In this document: in pieces, positions 34,823 through 44,031 of the stretch
Layout: each line of letters starts with the position of its first letter
Position numbering within the stretch: position 1 is the first letter of the stretch
NCBI GenBank assembly: GCA_964395835.1
Contig: CAYNBJ010000003.1
Location: forward strand, 1-64,000
DNA length: 64,000 nt
Source: LLD-282 sp964395835
GTDB lineage: Bacteria; Pseudomonadota; Gammaproteobacteria; Berkiellales; Berkiellaceae
Direction: 5' to 3'
Position numbers and translations under genes: made by a program
Notes under the pieces: model-generated
Databases searched by the model: none
Told to the model about the DNA's origin: nothing
The model's input: the letters and a program-made list of their open reading frames with translations, nothing else

Positions 34823-35881
34823 ATGGTAGATCAGTCACCAATCGGGCTAGAATATTTTCTTGAAGAGTTTCGCGCTCTGAGCGCAGCTGAGTTTGCAGCT
34901 GTTTGCGAAGAGGGAACAAAGATTTTAAATACATTGTTGCTCAGTCCTCAATTTTTTTTGCAATCCGATCAAATCAAAATGGAAAGCATAAATGTTTTAA
35001 TTAACTATCTGCCTGTTTATTTGCATATTCTCAAACACATCGATACTGAATTTATTCAACAAGCTTCTGCGATCGAGCTATCAGAAGATGAAAAATATGA
35101 AAGAATCAAAGCTCAGTTCATGAGTATGATTCAACAGCTTCCTACCGAAATTCTTCCTATTTTATTAGAACGTTATAAAATTCTGAGTTCTCATTTACAG
35201 AAACAAAAAAAGAATAAAACAGAGACTCTTGAGATAGACGAAGATCTGTTGTTTAAAGGTTTGGATACAATTGTGCATCGTTCACAAAGTCTATTGAACA
35301 ATGAATTAAAAACAGAGATGTCCCTCAATCAGAAAGTGGATTATGTTTTTTCCCAAATTCAATCTGAAATGGCCAGAGATTTAGCCCCTTTATGCTCTTT
35401 GGAGATCGTTAAAAATTTAGCACAAGATTTTTCAGAAATTTTTAAAGATTGGGCTGCTTCTAAAGAAGCGAAATTAGATGCGAGAGCGAGAAGTTTGATT
35501 ACTTTTTTAGCACAAAATTATAAAGAGCCTCTGTCAGAACAGGGCGAGGATTTTGATATCAATTTATTGCTGAGCCCTAAAAAGGGTTTGGTCTTTGAGT
35601 ATGAAAAAGTAAAAAAGTACCAAATGCCTTTGCTACTCTTAATCCAGATTCAACAAGTCATGGACAATTTATTAGGATCTGGGAAAATAGATCAGACTAT
35701 TTATAACGCTATTTTGCATAATCAACAAACCATAGAAACATTATTGGAGTACGTGCAGCGTTTTGTTGAAACTCAGGATGTTGTGAATCGGGTGAGTTTT
35801 GCTATTCGCTCTTTAAGTGAATGCGAAGCTGCCCAGTTACATCGCTCTCAATCTCAAAAGAATACCAAGACAAGCAAATAA
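34823..35881 (+). CDS. hypothetical helical protein in the hem operon
   Basis: 352 residues, soluble and almost entirely alpha-helical, with several leucine- and glutamate-rich amphipathic stretches and a polar C-terminal tail. There is no signal peptide or membrane segment and no motif I recognise. It lies 32 bases after hemD and 12 before the HemX-like gene, a place where no gene is found in enteric bacteria (hemCDXY). An operon role is inferred only from position. Confidence 0.6.
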   Translation: MVDQSPIGLEYFLEEFRALSAAEFAAVCEEGTKILNTLLLSPQFFLQSDQIKMESINVLINYLPVYLHILKHIDTEFIQQASAIELSEDEKYERIKAQFMSMIQQLPTEILPILLERYKILSSHLQKQKKNKTETLEIDEDLLFKGLDTIVHRSQSLLNNELKTEMSLNQKVDYVFSQIQSEMARDLAPLCSLEIVKNLAQDFSEIFKDWAASKEAKLDARARSLITFLAQNYKEPLSEQGEDFDINLLLSPKKGLVFEYEKVKKYQMPLLLLIQIQQVMDNLLGSGKIDQTIYNAILHNQQTIETLLEYVQRFVETQDVVNRVSFAIRSLSECEAAQLHRSQSQKNTKTSK

Positions 35882-35893
35882 GGAGATCAAGCT

Positions 35894-36625
35894 GTGCGAT
35901 TTTCAAAAGTGCTTTTAATAGGCGTATGCTCTTCGATAATATTACTTTTTCTAGGCTACGCCTACGTTCAGCGTGTGTTTCGCGATCAGCGGGAGGGTTT
36001 GGAGAGCTTATATAAAAAAGTTCAATCTCAACAAGCCAGTTTAGAGAAAATGGATGCTGAACGCCAAAAAATCGATGAATGGATCGCAGATCAAAAATCT
36101 CACTTGCATGATTTAGAAGTGCAAATTCAGTCTTTAGCTCTGAGTCATGAGATTCAGTCACCCTCAGAAGTCGCACAAAAAATTATTTCGTTGCTTGCTG
36201 AATCTGAGCATGATATAGATGTCTTAGTGAGAGAGCAAATACAGCAAGAATGGTCTAATTTAAGTAGTCGTTTAGAATGGCTTGATCATTTAAAACGTAT
36301 TCAACCAGATAAGAAGATGCAATTGCAAAGGGTCATTGCAAAGAGGCCGACATGGGCAGAGCTAAAAAAAATCCTAGCAACTTATCAAAAAAATAAAAAT
36401 GAGGAGGCCTCTTTGTATCATTTATCAAAATTTGGCATTACTGTGTCCTCCTCGCAGGAGCAAGATGGATTGACATCTTTTGCGCACTTACTTGATAAGC
36501 AGGATGGTCATCAGCTCTGCACTTTTTATCAAAATTCATCTCTTCCCCAAGCATTACAAGATTCTTTGTTTTTCGCATGCTCTACAGATGCTTTTTTCGC
36601 GATTTATGATGAACATCATTCATAG
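35894..36625 (+). CDS. HemX-like membrane protein
   Basis: 243 residues: a single N-terminal membrane helix (about 5-24) followed by a long coiled coil to about residue 85 and a helical C-terminal domain. This layout, plus its position after hemC-hemD, matches HemX, a protein of unclear role in gammaproteobacterial hem operons. The start is GTG with AGGAGA seven bases upstream. It is shorter than typical HemX (over 350), and sequence similarity is low. Confidence 0.55.
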   Translation: MRFSKVLLIGVCSSIILLFLGYAYVQRVFRDQREGLESLYKKVQSQQASLEKMDAERQKIDEWIADQKSHLHDLEVQIQSLALSHEIQSPSEVAQKIISLLAESEHDIDVLVREQIQQEWSNLSSRLEWLDHLKRIQPDKKMQLQRVIAKRPTWAELKKILATYQKNKNEEASLYHLSKFGITVSSSQEQDGLTSFAHLLDKQDGHQLCTFYQNSSLPQALQDSLFFACSTDAFFAIYDEHHS

Positions 36626-36645
36626 TTACAGAGAAGGTTTTTATA

Positions 36646-37434
36646 ATGATATATAAAATTTTATCCCTCAGTTTTTGTGTCAGTTTTCTTGTATTATGGA
36701 CATATCCCTTCACTCTTGTTCTTCATTACGACAATACTGATATACAAATCGCTGCTTTCTATACAGTGTTTTTTATAGTATGGCTCTTTTTTGCAGGCTG
36801 GACCCTAGGACAATTTCTTTTATCTTTTCGCATGATGCGTTTGAGATCTCAGCTAGCTTATTATCAAAAATGCTATCAATTTCTTGAAGGCCGTATGGAT
36901 GAATTAAAATGGGTTTTAGCCAGAATCTCTGATAAAAAACCTCTGTTACGCCAAAATGAAATTATTAGAGATTATCTTGCCAAAACTGGCCATACTTTTG
37001 AGCTCCTAGAAGAATATCAAAAAGCGCCATTAGAGCAGAAAGAATCTTGCCCAGATATTCATAATCGTGTTTTGTTAGAAGGATTGAAAGAGCTTAAGCT
37101 TGTGATACATGCGTCGCAGCTGTATGATCATCCCTTTCGAGCGATTGATTTGCTCTCTCAGCTACCGTGGGATTTTTGGAAACAAATTGATTTTATACAA
37201 ATTGTTTTATCCTACTGGACACAGTACTCCAAACCCGTGCAAAAATGGCTTATCTTGAAAATCCAACCCGCTTTTTGGGATCTTGTTCAAACACAACAGT
37301 TGTTCGAAACAATCACTCAAGATGATGAAAAAGCATCTTGGCTGGAAACTTTAGAGCGTGCTGGATGGTTTGAAAGTCCTCACCTTCCAGCTGCACAGTT
37401 AGAAAGAATGCAAAATTTAAGACAATTGATCTAA
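36646..37434 (+). CDS. HemY-like membrane protein
   Basis: 262 residues: two membrane helices at the N-terminus (about 4-23 and 38-60), then a cytosolic or periplasmic helical region resembling TPR-type repeats (YYQKCYQFLEGRMDELKWVL, VLLEGLKELKLVIHASQLYD). HemY of gammaproteobacteria has the same build, though it is usually near 400 residues. It follows the HemX-like gene by 20 bases. It is not the protoporphyrinogen oxidase also called HemY in Gram-positives. Its last 18 bases overlap convergent rph. Confidence 0.5.
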   Translation: MIYKILSLSFCVSFLVLWTYPFTLVLHYDNTDIQIAAFYTVFFIVWLFFAGWTLGQFLLSFRMMRLRSQLAYYQKCYQFLEGRMDELKWVLARISDKKPLLRQNEIIRDYLAKTGHTFELLEEYQKAPLEQKESCPDIHNRVLLEGLKELKLVIHASQLYDHPFRAIDLLSQLPWDFWKQIDFIQIVLSYWTQYSKPVQKWLILKIQPAFWDLVQTQQLFETITQDDEKASWLETLERAGWFESPHLPAAQLERMQNLRQLI

Positions 37435-38157
37435 GGCAGAAGCAATCATTTTCCTTTGTGTTTCAAGAATTTCCTGAGCTTTGGCATAGCCGTGTGTACA
37501 AAAGGTCTGCCATTGCTCTGGGCTGAGCGCAAGATTTTCTACACTGAGATCGGCCCCGATAATTGATCCTGTTTCATTAATAATAAAGAAACCATCAGAA
37601 TCAGCTTGTGAGTCCTCTTGGTATGAAAGATCGACTAAAAAACGTTGTTGAACATAACCGCAAGAAATACCCGCAATTAATCCTTTAAAAACTCCGGGGA
37701 GAATTTTTTTCTCTTTTTCTAAACGATGACAGGCAAGAGCTAAAGCGAGAGAGCCACCATTAATTGCTGCGATACGTGTTCCGCCATCGGCTTGTAAAAT
37801 ATCACAATCAACAGTCAGTGTTTGTTCCCCAAGTTTTTCTAAATGAAGTGATTGACGTAATGTGCGGCTAATGAGTCTTTGAATCTCAATAGATCGACCG
37901 TTTGGTTGATTACGATAATGATCCCGAACAGTGCGCTCATGTGTTGAAGATGGAAGCATTTGATATTCAGCGCTCAACCATCCACTAGATGTGCCTTTCA
38001 AAAATTTTGGTACGCCGTGACTCAGTGATACAGAGCAAGAAACCACTGTGCGGCCCATTTCGATTAAAATGTTTGATAGGCCATATCCGTAAAATCGATG
38101 TTGAAATTTTATTGGTCGGATATCTAAATCAGATCGACCATCAAGACGTAAAATCAT
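37417..38157 (-). CDS. rph: ribonuclease PH
   Basis: A phosphorolytic exonuclease that trims tRNA 3' ends. 246 residues with RLDGRSDLDIRPIKF at the N-terminus, the basic patch GRSIEIQRLISRTLRQ, and DCDILQADGGTRIAAINGG, all standard. It would expose tRNA ends for Cca. It ends inside the 3' end of the HemY-like gene and lies nine bases after nusB. Confidence 0.95.
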   Translation of the reverse strand: MILRLDGRSDLDIRPIKFQHRFYGYGLSNILIEMGRTVVSCSVSLSHGVPKFLKGTSSGWLSAEYQMLPSSTHERTVRDHYRNQPNGRSIEIQRLISRTLRQSLHLEKLGEQTLTVDCDILQADGGTRIAAINGGSLALALACHRLEKEKKILPGVFKGLIAGISCGYVQQRFLVDLSYQEDSQADSDGFFIINETGSIIGADLSVENLALSPEQWQTFCTHGYAKAQEILETQRKMIASALDQLS

Positions 38158-38166
38158 TGTTATGTC

Positions 38167-38607
38167 CTATTTTATGAGTTCGGGTGCGTATTTTAGGGCA
38201 TATTTGTCTAAAACCGCATTCAAAAACTTCACATTTTTCTCTTCGCTGAGATCGCGTATGAGTGTGAGAGCTTCATTAATAATAACAGCTTTTTTGGTTA
38301 AAGAAGGCTGTAAGTGCATTTCCCCCGCACTCACCAAAAGAATGGCTCTTTCAATTGCAGGGAGCGATAAAATTCCATTTTTCATCAAAGAATCAAAGCG
38401 TTCTTGATAGACTGATAAAGATTCTTGAAGGCTATTCATCAGCTCGGTCAAAAAATCTAAATCTAAAGATGACATGTTTAATTCTTGTGTTTCTAAAAGA
38501 GGGATCAAAATCTCTTTCCATGGACTCATGAGATCATCCATAAAAGAAATATATACAATTTGCGAGGCGATTTGGCGTGTTAAATGCCGTTTTTTAAATT
38601 TATCCAT
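38167..38607 (-). CDS. nusB: transcription antitermination factor NusB
   Basis: Binds boxA RNA with S10 during rRNA transcription. 146 residues, all helical, with the RRxxR-like start KKRHLTRQIASQIVY, LSLPAIERAILLVSAGEM, and AVIINEALTLIRDLSEEKNVKFLNAVLDK (quoted by its ends only: AVIINEA and FLNAVLDK). Upstream, 227 bases separate it from divergent xseB. Here it pairs with rph rather than with ribH or thiL. Confidence 0.88.
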   Translation of the reverse strand: MDKFKKRHLTRQIASQIVYISFMDDLMSPWKEILIPLLETQELNMSSLDLDFLTELMNSLQESLSVYQERFDSLMKNGILSLPAIERAILLVSAGEMHLQPSLTKKAVIINEALTLIRDLSEEKNVKFLNAVLDKYALKYAPELIK

Positions 38608-38834
38608 AAGGTAATAATCATCACTTTCTTTATAAAAATCACTACGAGCTTGAGTCTGCTTTGAAAATATTTTTTAAAAATAAAAAAATATCTTGAAATA
38701 TGAATCAGGTAGATTATTGTCGCTTAAGTCTACTGCAATGTCAAAAAACCACCTTCACATTTGTGATTTTTGAGGAATTTTGATAATCTGAGATGAGACT
38801 CTGATAAAATTCAAAAAGATATGGAGAGCTATTC

Positions 38835-39044
38835 ATGGCCATAAGCTTTGAAAAACCTGCTGATTTAGAACAGGCACTCGAAGAGCTCGAGACAATTTCA
38901 CGTGTTTTAGAACAAGAGAATCTCTCTTTGGAAGAGGCTTTAGTGCACTATGAAAATGGCTTAAAGCTTTTGCAAGATTCAAGAAATTACCTGAAAAATG
39001 CACAAGACCGCATCCAGCAAATCGCTGAACGTTATCAAAATTGA
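38835..39044 (+). CDS. xseB: exodeoxyribonuclease VII small subunit
   Basis: The small regulatory subunit of ExoVII, which degrades single-stranded DNA. 69 residues with the family's FEKPADLEQALEELETI start and LSLEEALVHYENGLKLL. GGAGAG precedes the ATG. It is followed at once by ispA, the normal gammaproteobacterial order. The large subunit xseA is not in the window. Confidence 0.93.
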   Translation: MAISFEKPADLEQALEELETISRVLEQENLSLEEALVHYENGLKLLQDSRNYLKNAQDRIQQIAERYQN

Positions 39045-39051
39045 GACATGT

Positions 39052-39885
39052 ATGTCTGGTTGTGCGCAGCTTGATTTCTATAAAAAAAGATTTGATTATC
39101 TTTTTAAGCAATATTTTCAAACACACTATCAGCACCTTGAGTCTGCCTATTATCAACAGCTGACATATGCTTTGGAAACTCCGGCAAAACGCTTACGCCC
39201 TTTAATAATTTATGCATCTGTTTTGGGTTTTGGCGGTGCGCTTGAGTGGGCAGATGCTTTAGCTATGGCTGTTGAGTCAGCTCATACCTATTCCCTCATC
39301 CATGATGATTTGCCTTGTATGGATGATGATTCTTTTCGCAGGGGGTGGCCCACTGTGCATGAGAGATACTCCGAAGGTGTTGCACTTTTAATCGGGGATG
39401 CTTTTTTGACAGAAGCATTTGGACTGATTGGTGAGTATCGTGGAGCAGATAGCCTTAAAATAAGAGCCTTGCAAGATTTTTTTCGTGTGATGAGAGCCGA
39501 TCAGCTTCTCTATGGTCAATGGCGCGATTTATACGGAACAGTGCTCGATTTAGATGGATTGTATTCATTACATGCGCAAAAAACTGGCGCACTTTTTAGT
39601 TTTTGCTTTGCTGCAGGAGCCTATTTGGGGCAAAACATTCAAAAAACTACTTTGCATAGAATTGGTCGCGAGATAGGAGTCGTTTTTCAACTTCAAGATG
39701 ATTTGATAGATTTTCATCAAGATGCTAAAAAGCATTTTCATTTTTTGATCCAGAACAACTATGTGGCCATTAAAAAATTGATTGAAGAAACCTATGCAAG
39801 AGCTTTACAAGATATGAGAGAGCTGCTTCCCAATTCGCAGTGGATGTGTTGCCTTGTGGAAAATCTTGCGCAGAGACACTTATGA
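39052..39885 (+). CDS. ispA: farnesyl diphosphate synthase (geranyltranstransferase)
   Basis: Condenses IPP with DMAPP and GPP to make farnesyl diphosphate for quinones and undecaprenyl carriers. 277 residues from the ATG just after the xseB stop; an upstream in-frame ATG at 38998 lies inside xseB. It has GKRLRP-like PAKRLRPLI, the first aspartate-rich motif DDLPCMDDD, and the second DDLID. The GK segment that usually follows DDxxD is replaced by QDAKKHFHF, and the C-terminal part is shortened. It overlaps pnuC by four bases. Confidence 0.9.
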   Translation: MSGCAQLDFYKKRFDYLFKQYFQTHYQHLESAYYQQLTYALETPAKRLRPLIIYASVLGFGGALEWADALAMAVESAHTYSLIHDDLPCMDDDSFRRGWPTVHERYSEGVALLIGDAFLTEAFGLIGEYRGADSLKIRALQDFFRVMRADQLLYGQWRDLYGTVLDLDGLYSLHAQKTGALFSFCFAAGAYLGQNIQKTTLHRIGREIGVVFQLQDDLIDFHQDAKKHFHFLIQNNYVAIKKLIEETYARALQDMRELLPNSQWMCCLVENLAQRHL

Positions 39886-40409
39886 ATTTTTTAGAAGGCT
39901 GTTGTATTGCAATATCTCTGGTCGCGACATATTGTTTTGGCGATCAGCCATTTTATGGAGCGCTTTTATCCATACTTTCAAGTTTTTTGGGATTGATCAT
40001 TTATTATCAATATCAAGCACTTGGGCATATGTGCTTGAATGTCTATTATGTATTGGCTTTTTCACAAATGGCTTATCGGAGTTCTGCAAAGCAAGATTGG
40101 AAAATCTCTCATCGTTTATCTTCAAAAACTCTTTTCATTTTGAGCGCATCTGTGTTGTGTATTTTTTTTTCTTCCCCAACTGCAATAATTTTTTATGATA
40201 GCTGCTCTTTTTTTTCTGCAATCTGTGCAACAGAATTAATGCGTAGAGGCTATATTGAGCATTGGTCTGTTTGGATTGTGCATAATTTTACCAGTGCTCT
40301 GTTAAATTATAAAAAAGGCCTTTTTTTATTCGCACTCAAAAAATTTACATATCTGATTTTAGGTCTCAGGGGGTATATGTTGTGGAGAAAAAAGTTAAGC
40401 CATTTTTGA
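39882..40409 (+). CDS. pnuC: PnuC-like nicotinamide riboside transporter
   Basis: 175 residues with about six or seven membrane helices. The C-terminal segment (HWSVWIVHNFTSALLNYKKG then YLILGLRGYMLWRK) fits PnuC, where the W-x-WI-x(2)-N-x(5)-Y-x-KG pattern and the GYxxW ending are characteristic; the earlier LNVYYVLAFSQMAYRS corresponds to the YxxxSxYGW helix. PnuC imports nicotinamide riboside for NAD synthesis; relatives carry thiamine or riboflavin. The start overlaps the ispA stop, and the 3' end overlaps convergent smpB by 15 bases. Confidence 0.7.
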   Translation: MNFLEGCCIAISLVATYCFGDQPFYGALLSILSSFLGLIIYYQYQALGHMCLNVYYVLAFSQMAYRSSAKQDWKISHRLSSKTLFILSASVLCIFFSSPTAIIFYDSCSFFSAICATELMRRGYIEHWSVWIVHNFTSALLNYKKGLFLFALKKFTYLILGLRGYMLWRKKLSHF

Positions 40410-40862
40410 GATATGTTTTCTGAGACGATCTTTTTCTCTTTGCCAATCTTTTTCTGCTAATGTTGCACGTTTATCTGCTTGATTTTTTCCTTTGGCCAAC
40501 CCGAGCTCGCATTTGACATACTGCCGATCCCAATAAAGACGCAAAGGGATGAGTGTATATCCTGAACGCTGAGTGAGAGAGAGAATTTTTAGAATTTCTC
40601 GTTTTTTCAATAGTAATTTTCGAGTTCGATCGTTTTTATATGCCGACGTTTTGAGCGCAAAGTGCGGCGCTTGAATCGATGCATGAAACAAAAAAATCTC
40701 CCCTTCCTTGATTAAGGCATAAGCTTCTGATAAGTGGCCTAAGCCTAAGCGCAAGCCTTTGACTTCCCACCCTTCAAGGACGATGCCGGCTTCAAACCTA
40801 TCTTCAATATGATAATCAAAAAAAGCTCGTTTATTTTGCATAATCACTTTTTTTTCGCTCAT
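40395..40862 (-). CDS. smpB: SsrA-binding protein
   Basis: Binds tmRNA and brings it to stalled ribosomes in trans-translation. The 155-residue protein starting at 40862 begins MSEKKVIMQNKRAFFDYHIED, the normal SmpB N-terminus, with AGAGGT upstream; a longer frame from 40958 adds 32 unrelated residues. Later marks are GIVLEGWEVKGLRLG, RTRKLLLKKREI and the basic C-terminal KRATLAEKDWQREKDR. tmRNA itself is not in the window. Confidence 0.95.
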   Translation of the reverse strand: MSEKKVIMQNKRAFFDYHIEDRFEAGIVLEGWEVKGLRLGLGHLSEAYALIKEGEIFLFHASIQAPHFALKTSAYKNDRTRKLLLKKREILKILSLTQRSGYTLIPLRLYWDRQYVKCELGLAKGKNQADKRATLAEKDWQREKDRLRKHISKMA

Positions 40863-40960
40863 AATTACCTCTTTTTTGTAGTCGATTTCTGCGGATTGCC
40901 TTGAGAAAGGGCTGTTCCTATGATAATCTAAAAATGTATCTGATGATATATTTTTCATTT

Positions 40961-41034
40961 GGGCCCATAGCTCAAGCGGTTAGAGCGGCAAGCTCATAAC
41001 TTGTTGGTTCCAGGTTCAAGTCCTGGTGGGCCCA
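40961..41034 (+). tRNA. tRNA with CAU anticodon (Ile2 or elongator Met)
   Basis: Acceptor GGGCCCA/TGGGCCC, anticodon loop CTCATAA, T loop TTCAAGT, discriminator A, no encoded CCA. The T-arm and TTGGT variable-loop sequence look more like tRNA-Ile2, whose C34 becomes lysidine, than like elongator Met, but sequence alone does not settle it. It is not an initiator, which would lack the first acceptor pair. Confidence 0.9.
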
Positions 41035-41229
41035 TTCCTCTTTTTTAGAAAATTTTTGTCATAAATCATAAACTTTTTTTATAGAATGCCGATAAAAAAT
41101 CTAGCACCTGTTTAGAAAATTTTGGTTTTTTCCATGATATGATGATTTTTTCATAAAAATTCATTTAAAAAAAAGATATTTTAAAAAAACATGTCCTATC
41201 TACTGTCTAACGATGATAGGAGCCTGTTT

Positions 41230-43980
41230 ATGCCAAAAGATCAGAATCAATTTCTTATAATTTCAAATATTAATTCTCTCATGCAACACAAGGGCATTGA
41301 TTTGTCAGCCAATGAAGCGGGCATTTGTTTCGCGCTCGCGATGTCTTTTCTGAGACAAGAGCTCAATCTTTATTACAATCCAGATGAGCCGCGTTTTTTT
41401 GATCAATTTTTAGAGAAAATGAGTGAGGTGGACAGCGCTAGGGCTTTTTATGATCAATTTGAGCTTGATCAGAAAAGCTGGGATTTGGGCGTTAAAACCG
41501 AAACAAACCGGTTGAATTTAGAAAATGCTTATAATATCTGGGCAGTTTTAGATCTCGCCTTCTGGGTTTATTCTCAAGGAAGTGATCCTTATCATGTCAA
41601 TCATATTTTTCCAAACATGAACTCTCGTATTTGTGATGATTTAAAAATTGCAATTAAAGGTGCGACCTCCTATCGCTGTGATCAGCAAATCTATGACGCT
41701 TTGTTTTGTTCTGCAAATTCTATTCATTCTATATCGCCATTTTTTAAAAATAAAAATGCACACTATCTCATATCCATTCCTCAACATCTTATGGCTCTGA
41801 GTGTGTATGAAGATGGTTCTTTTGTTTTGTACGATCCCAATTATGCGAAGATCATACGTCATCCTCAAGATTTCATAGAATATAAAGACTTCTTTTTGCA
41901 AGAGTATATTGAAGATCAGGGTTTTATTAATCTATCGTGTTATTTAGTGGATTCCACGAGTCATAAACAGCTTGATCGGCACCTGAGTGATAGTGCACAT
42001 GCTCTTGCTGTGATGCATAAAAGTTTTGATTCTTATATTCAGATGGTTTTTAAAACAGAGCATGCTTTTTTAGACAATTGGGATTCAGGATATTTAGAAT
42101 ATTTGTATTTTTCTAATAGCCCAAACTTAAAAAAGTATCGTGCACAAGTGATTGCTGATATAGAAAATATTGCGCAAACTGATAAGATTTCTGTGGAGGA
42201 CGTTTTAAGATTGCAAAATTCTCGAAATCCATTAAGTGACTTTTGTGAACAATTAACAGAGATTGCTGGAAAAACACAGCATTTTACTCCACTGGAAGAG
42301 CTCATAGAAAAATTTGGAGACTCTGTAATTTTCACTAACGAACTCCTGCTATCGGCCTTAGATCGTGCTGATAAAAAGCTTGCGCGATATTTAATTGATT
42401 TGTTGCCTCCACAAAGCGCTCTTCCAGGAGAGTTTGTGAAATCTATTGATCAAGTTTTTGTATGGTCGCCACCTAGTCGCTTGATTGATACGTATGAATA
42501 TTTGTTTAAAAAAATTGCTTCTCGCGATCTTTTGGTTGAGCACTCAGAAGAAAGTCATACTGTCCTTTGGTGTTTAGAGAATCAATGTATCAAGGTGGCT
42601 ATGTCTGTTCTTCCTTATGTTACTCTCTCTTGTGAAGAGATGTACAAAGATAAGACACTCATAGACTATGTTTTACTCTTAAATGATGAAAGTCTGAAGT
42701 CGTGTGTTTTGAAGCTTAAAAATTATCGATGGAGTTCGCGTGATGTATCACGTATACTGCAAAAGTGCGAACTGAGATATCTCCAATCTGTTTTTGAAAA
42801 AAATCCAGCACTTTTAGAGCAGCTTGAACCTCATCTGCAGCGTCAAATTTTCTCTGCAGCTTTTTTAGCAAAAGATGAAGAATTGATGGAACTGCTATTG
42901 CAAAAAAAAGATTTTGATTGCAGCATCACAACAATTGAGCACATCATGGCACTCGTGCATGATGTGGTACAAGATCCTCAGCTTTCACTTGTATCTTTTT
43001 TGTTGAAACATAATGCTATTGAAAAATGTTTAAAACAATTTATTGAAAAGCCTGAGAATGATTTTCATAAAGACACGCACGCTTGGGCAAAAATTTTATA
43101 TTCGGTTTTTTCTGAATGTTCTCAGCCGTGCGATCAAAAACTTATTGGACGATTTTTATATTATGCTGCTTGCGATCAGAACTTCTCGCAGATTGAACGA
43201 TTTTTATCTTTGCCTTTTAAAAATTTAAATATGGCGGATATTAATGCGGCCTTTCGGCAATATGCGACTGACTATAGTTTGGCCTATACTTTGTTGTCTA
43301 GCGGTGATCATCATGGTTTGAGTGGTTTTAAATCTCTTGGGCGTTATTTAACAACCGAAGATATTGAAAGGGATGATAAAATAAAAAAATTTTTTTCTGA
43401 TAAAGGCTTGAAGACGCTTGTGTTGTGGAAAGGTTACGACGAAGATGCGTTGCTCGATTTTTACAAAAAGATGCCATTGAGTTTAGAGGATTTTCTAAAG
43501 GCGCCACAGACATATATGAGTTTAACGGAGAAATATCCCAATCTTTTGAAACGCTATGCTCAGAGCTTAGGTGCAAAGGAACTGAAAGTGCACAGACAGG
43601 ACATTTTCATGTCATTAATTAAGAAGATAGAACAGTTGCAAAAGGTGAATCAAAGAGAGAAAAGAAATAGCATTTTATTGAGAGATGACTACACCTCTTT
43701 GTCGATTATTTGCAAATATGCTGGCGATTTTATGTCTTCATCGCAGAGTTCTGACTTCGACGTGAGTATGATACAGAAGTTATCTGAATTTTTAGGAACC
43801 TGCAAAGACGATTGGATTGCGAAGCAAGACGATAATCAGAATGATTGCAAGACTGATTTGTATCAGAATATTTTAAGTTGGGCGCAGAAAAGTGCTGATG
43901 CACCATTGTATGCGAAGCAGCAAAACCAGAAGAAAAAATCTTGGTATCAAAATTTTATGCAACTTGTGACACACTTTTAG
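41230..43980 (+). CDS. candidate effector: N-terminal YopT-like cysteine protease domain plus ankyrin-like C-terminal region
   Basis: 916 residues from the ATG at 41230, chosen because AGGAG lies seven bases upstream; an in-frame ATG at 41191 lacks such a site. The first 210 residues carry a plausible papain-type triad: Cys33 in EAGICFALAMSFL, His186 in IPQHLMALSVY, and Asp202 in FVLYDPN. The G-x-C-x-x-L, H-x-x-A and F-x-x-Y/F-DPN pattern is that of YopT/C58 peptidases. The rest is helical with ankyrin-like pairs (near residues 367 and 539) and no membrane segment or signal peptide. It stands alone after a tRNA gene. A secreted host-acting protease is inferred, not shown. Confidence 0.6.
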   Translation: MPKDQNQFLIISNINSLMQHKGIDLSANEAGICFALAMSFLRQELNLYYNPDEPRFFDQFLEKMSEVDSARAFYDQFELDQKSWDLGVKTETNRLNLENAYNIWAVLDLAFWVYSQGSDPYHVNHIFPNMNSRICDDLKIAIKGATSYRCDQQIYDALFCSANSIHSISPFFKNKNAHYLISIPQHLMALSVYEDGSFVLYDPNYAKIIRHPQDFIEYKDFFLQEYIEDQGFINLSCYLVDSTSHKQLDRHLSDSAHALAVMHKSFDSYIQMVFKTEHAFLDNWDSGYLEYLYFSNSPNLKKYRAQVIADIENIAQTDKISVEDVLRLQNSRNPLSDFCEQLTEIAGKTQHFTPLEELIEKFGDSVIFTNELLLSALDRADKKLARYLIDLLPPQSALPGEFVKSIDQVFVWSPPSRLIDTYEYLFKKIASRDLLVEHSEESHTVLWCLENQCIKVAMSVLPYVTLSCEEMYKDKTLIDYVLLLNDESLKSCVLKLKNYRWSSRDVSRILQKCELRYLQSVFEKNPALLEQLEPHLQRQIFSAAFLAKDEELMELLLQKKDFDCSITTIEHIMALVHDVVQDPQLSLVSFLLKHNAIEKCLKQFIEKPENDFHKDTHAWAKILYSVFSECSQPCDQKLIGRFLYYAACDQNFSQIERFLSLPFKNLNMADINAAFRQYATDYSLAYTLLSSGDHHGLSGFKSLGRYLTTEDIERDDKIKKFFSDKGLKTLVLWKGYDEDALLDFYKKMPLSLEDFLKAPQTYMSLTEKYPNLLKRYAQSLGAKELKVHRQDIFMSLIKKIEQLQKVNQREKRNSILLRDDYTSLSIICKYAGDFMSSSQSSDFDVSMIQKLSEFLGTCKDDWIAKQDDNQNDCKTDLYQNILSWAQKSADAPLYAKQQNQKKKSWYQNFMQLVTHF

Positions 43981-44031
43981 ATAGTCGATTGTGTTATGAT
44001 ATTTGCAGAATGATTTATAAATACGTTATGC

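Noticed and set aside
40961..41034. tRNA-CAU as an attachment site for an island carrying the effector gene at 41230
   Set aside because: No repeat of the tRNA 3' end was seen downstream, and there is no integrase gene; the adjacency alone is not evidence.
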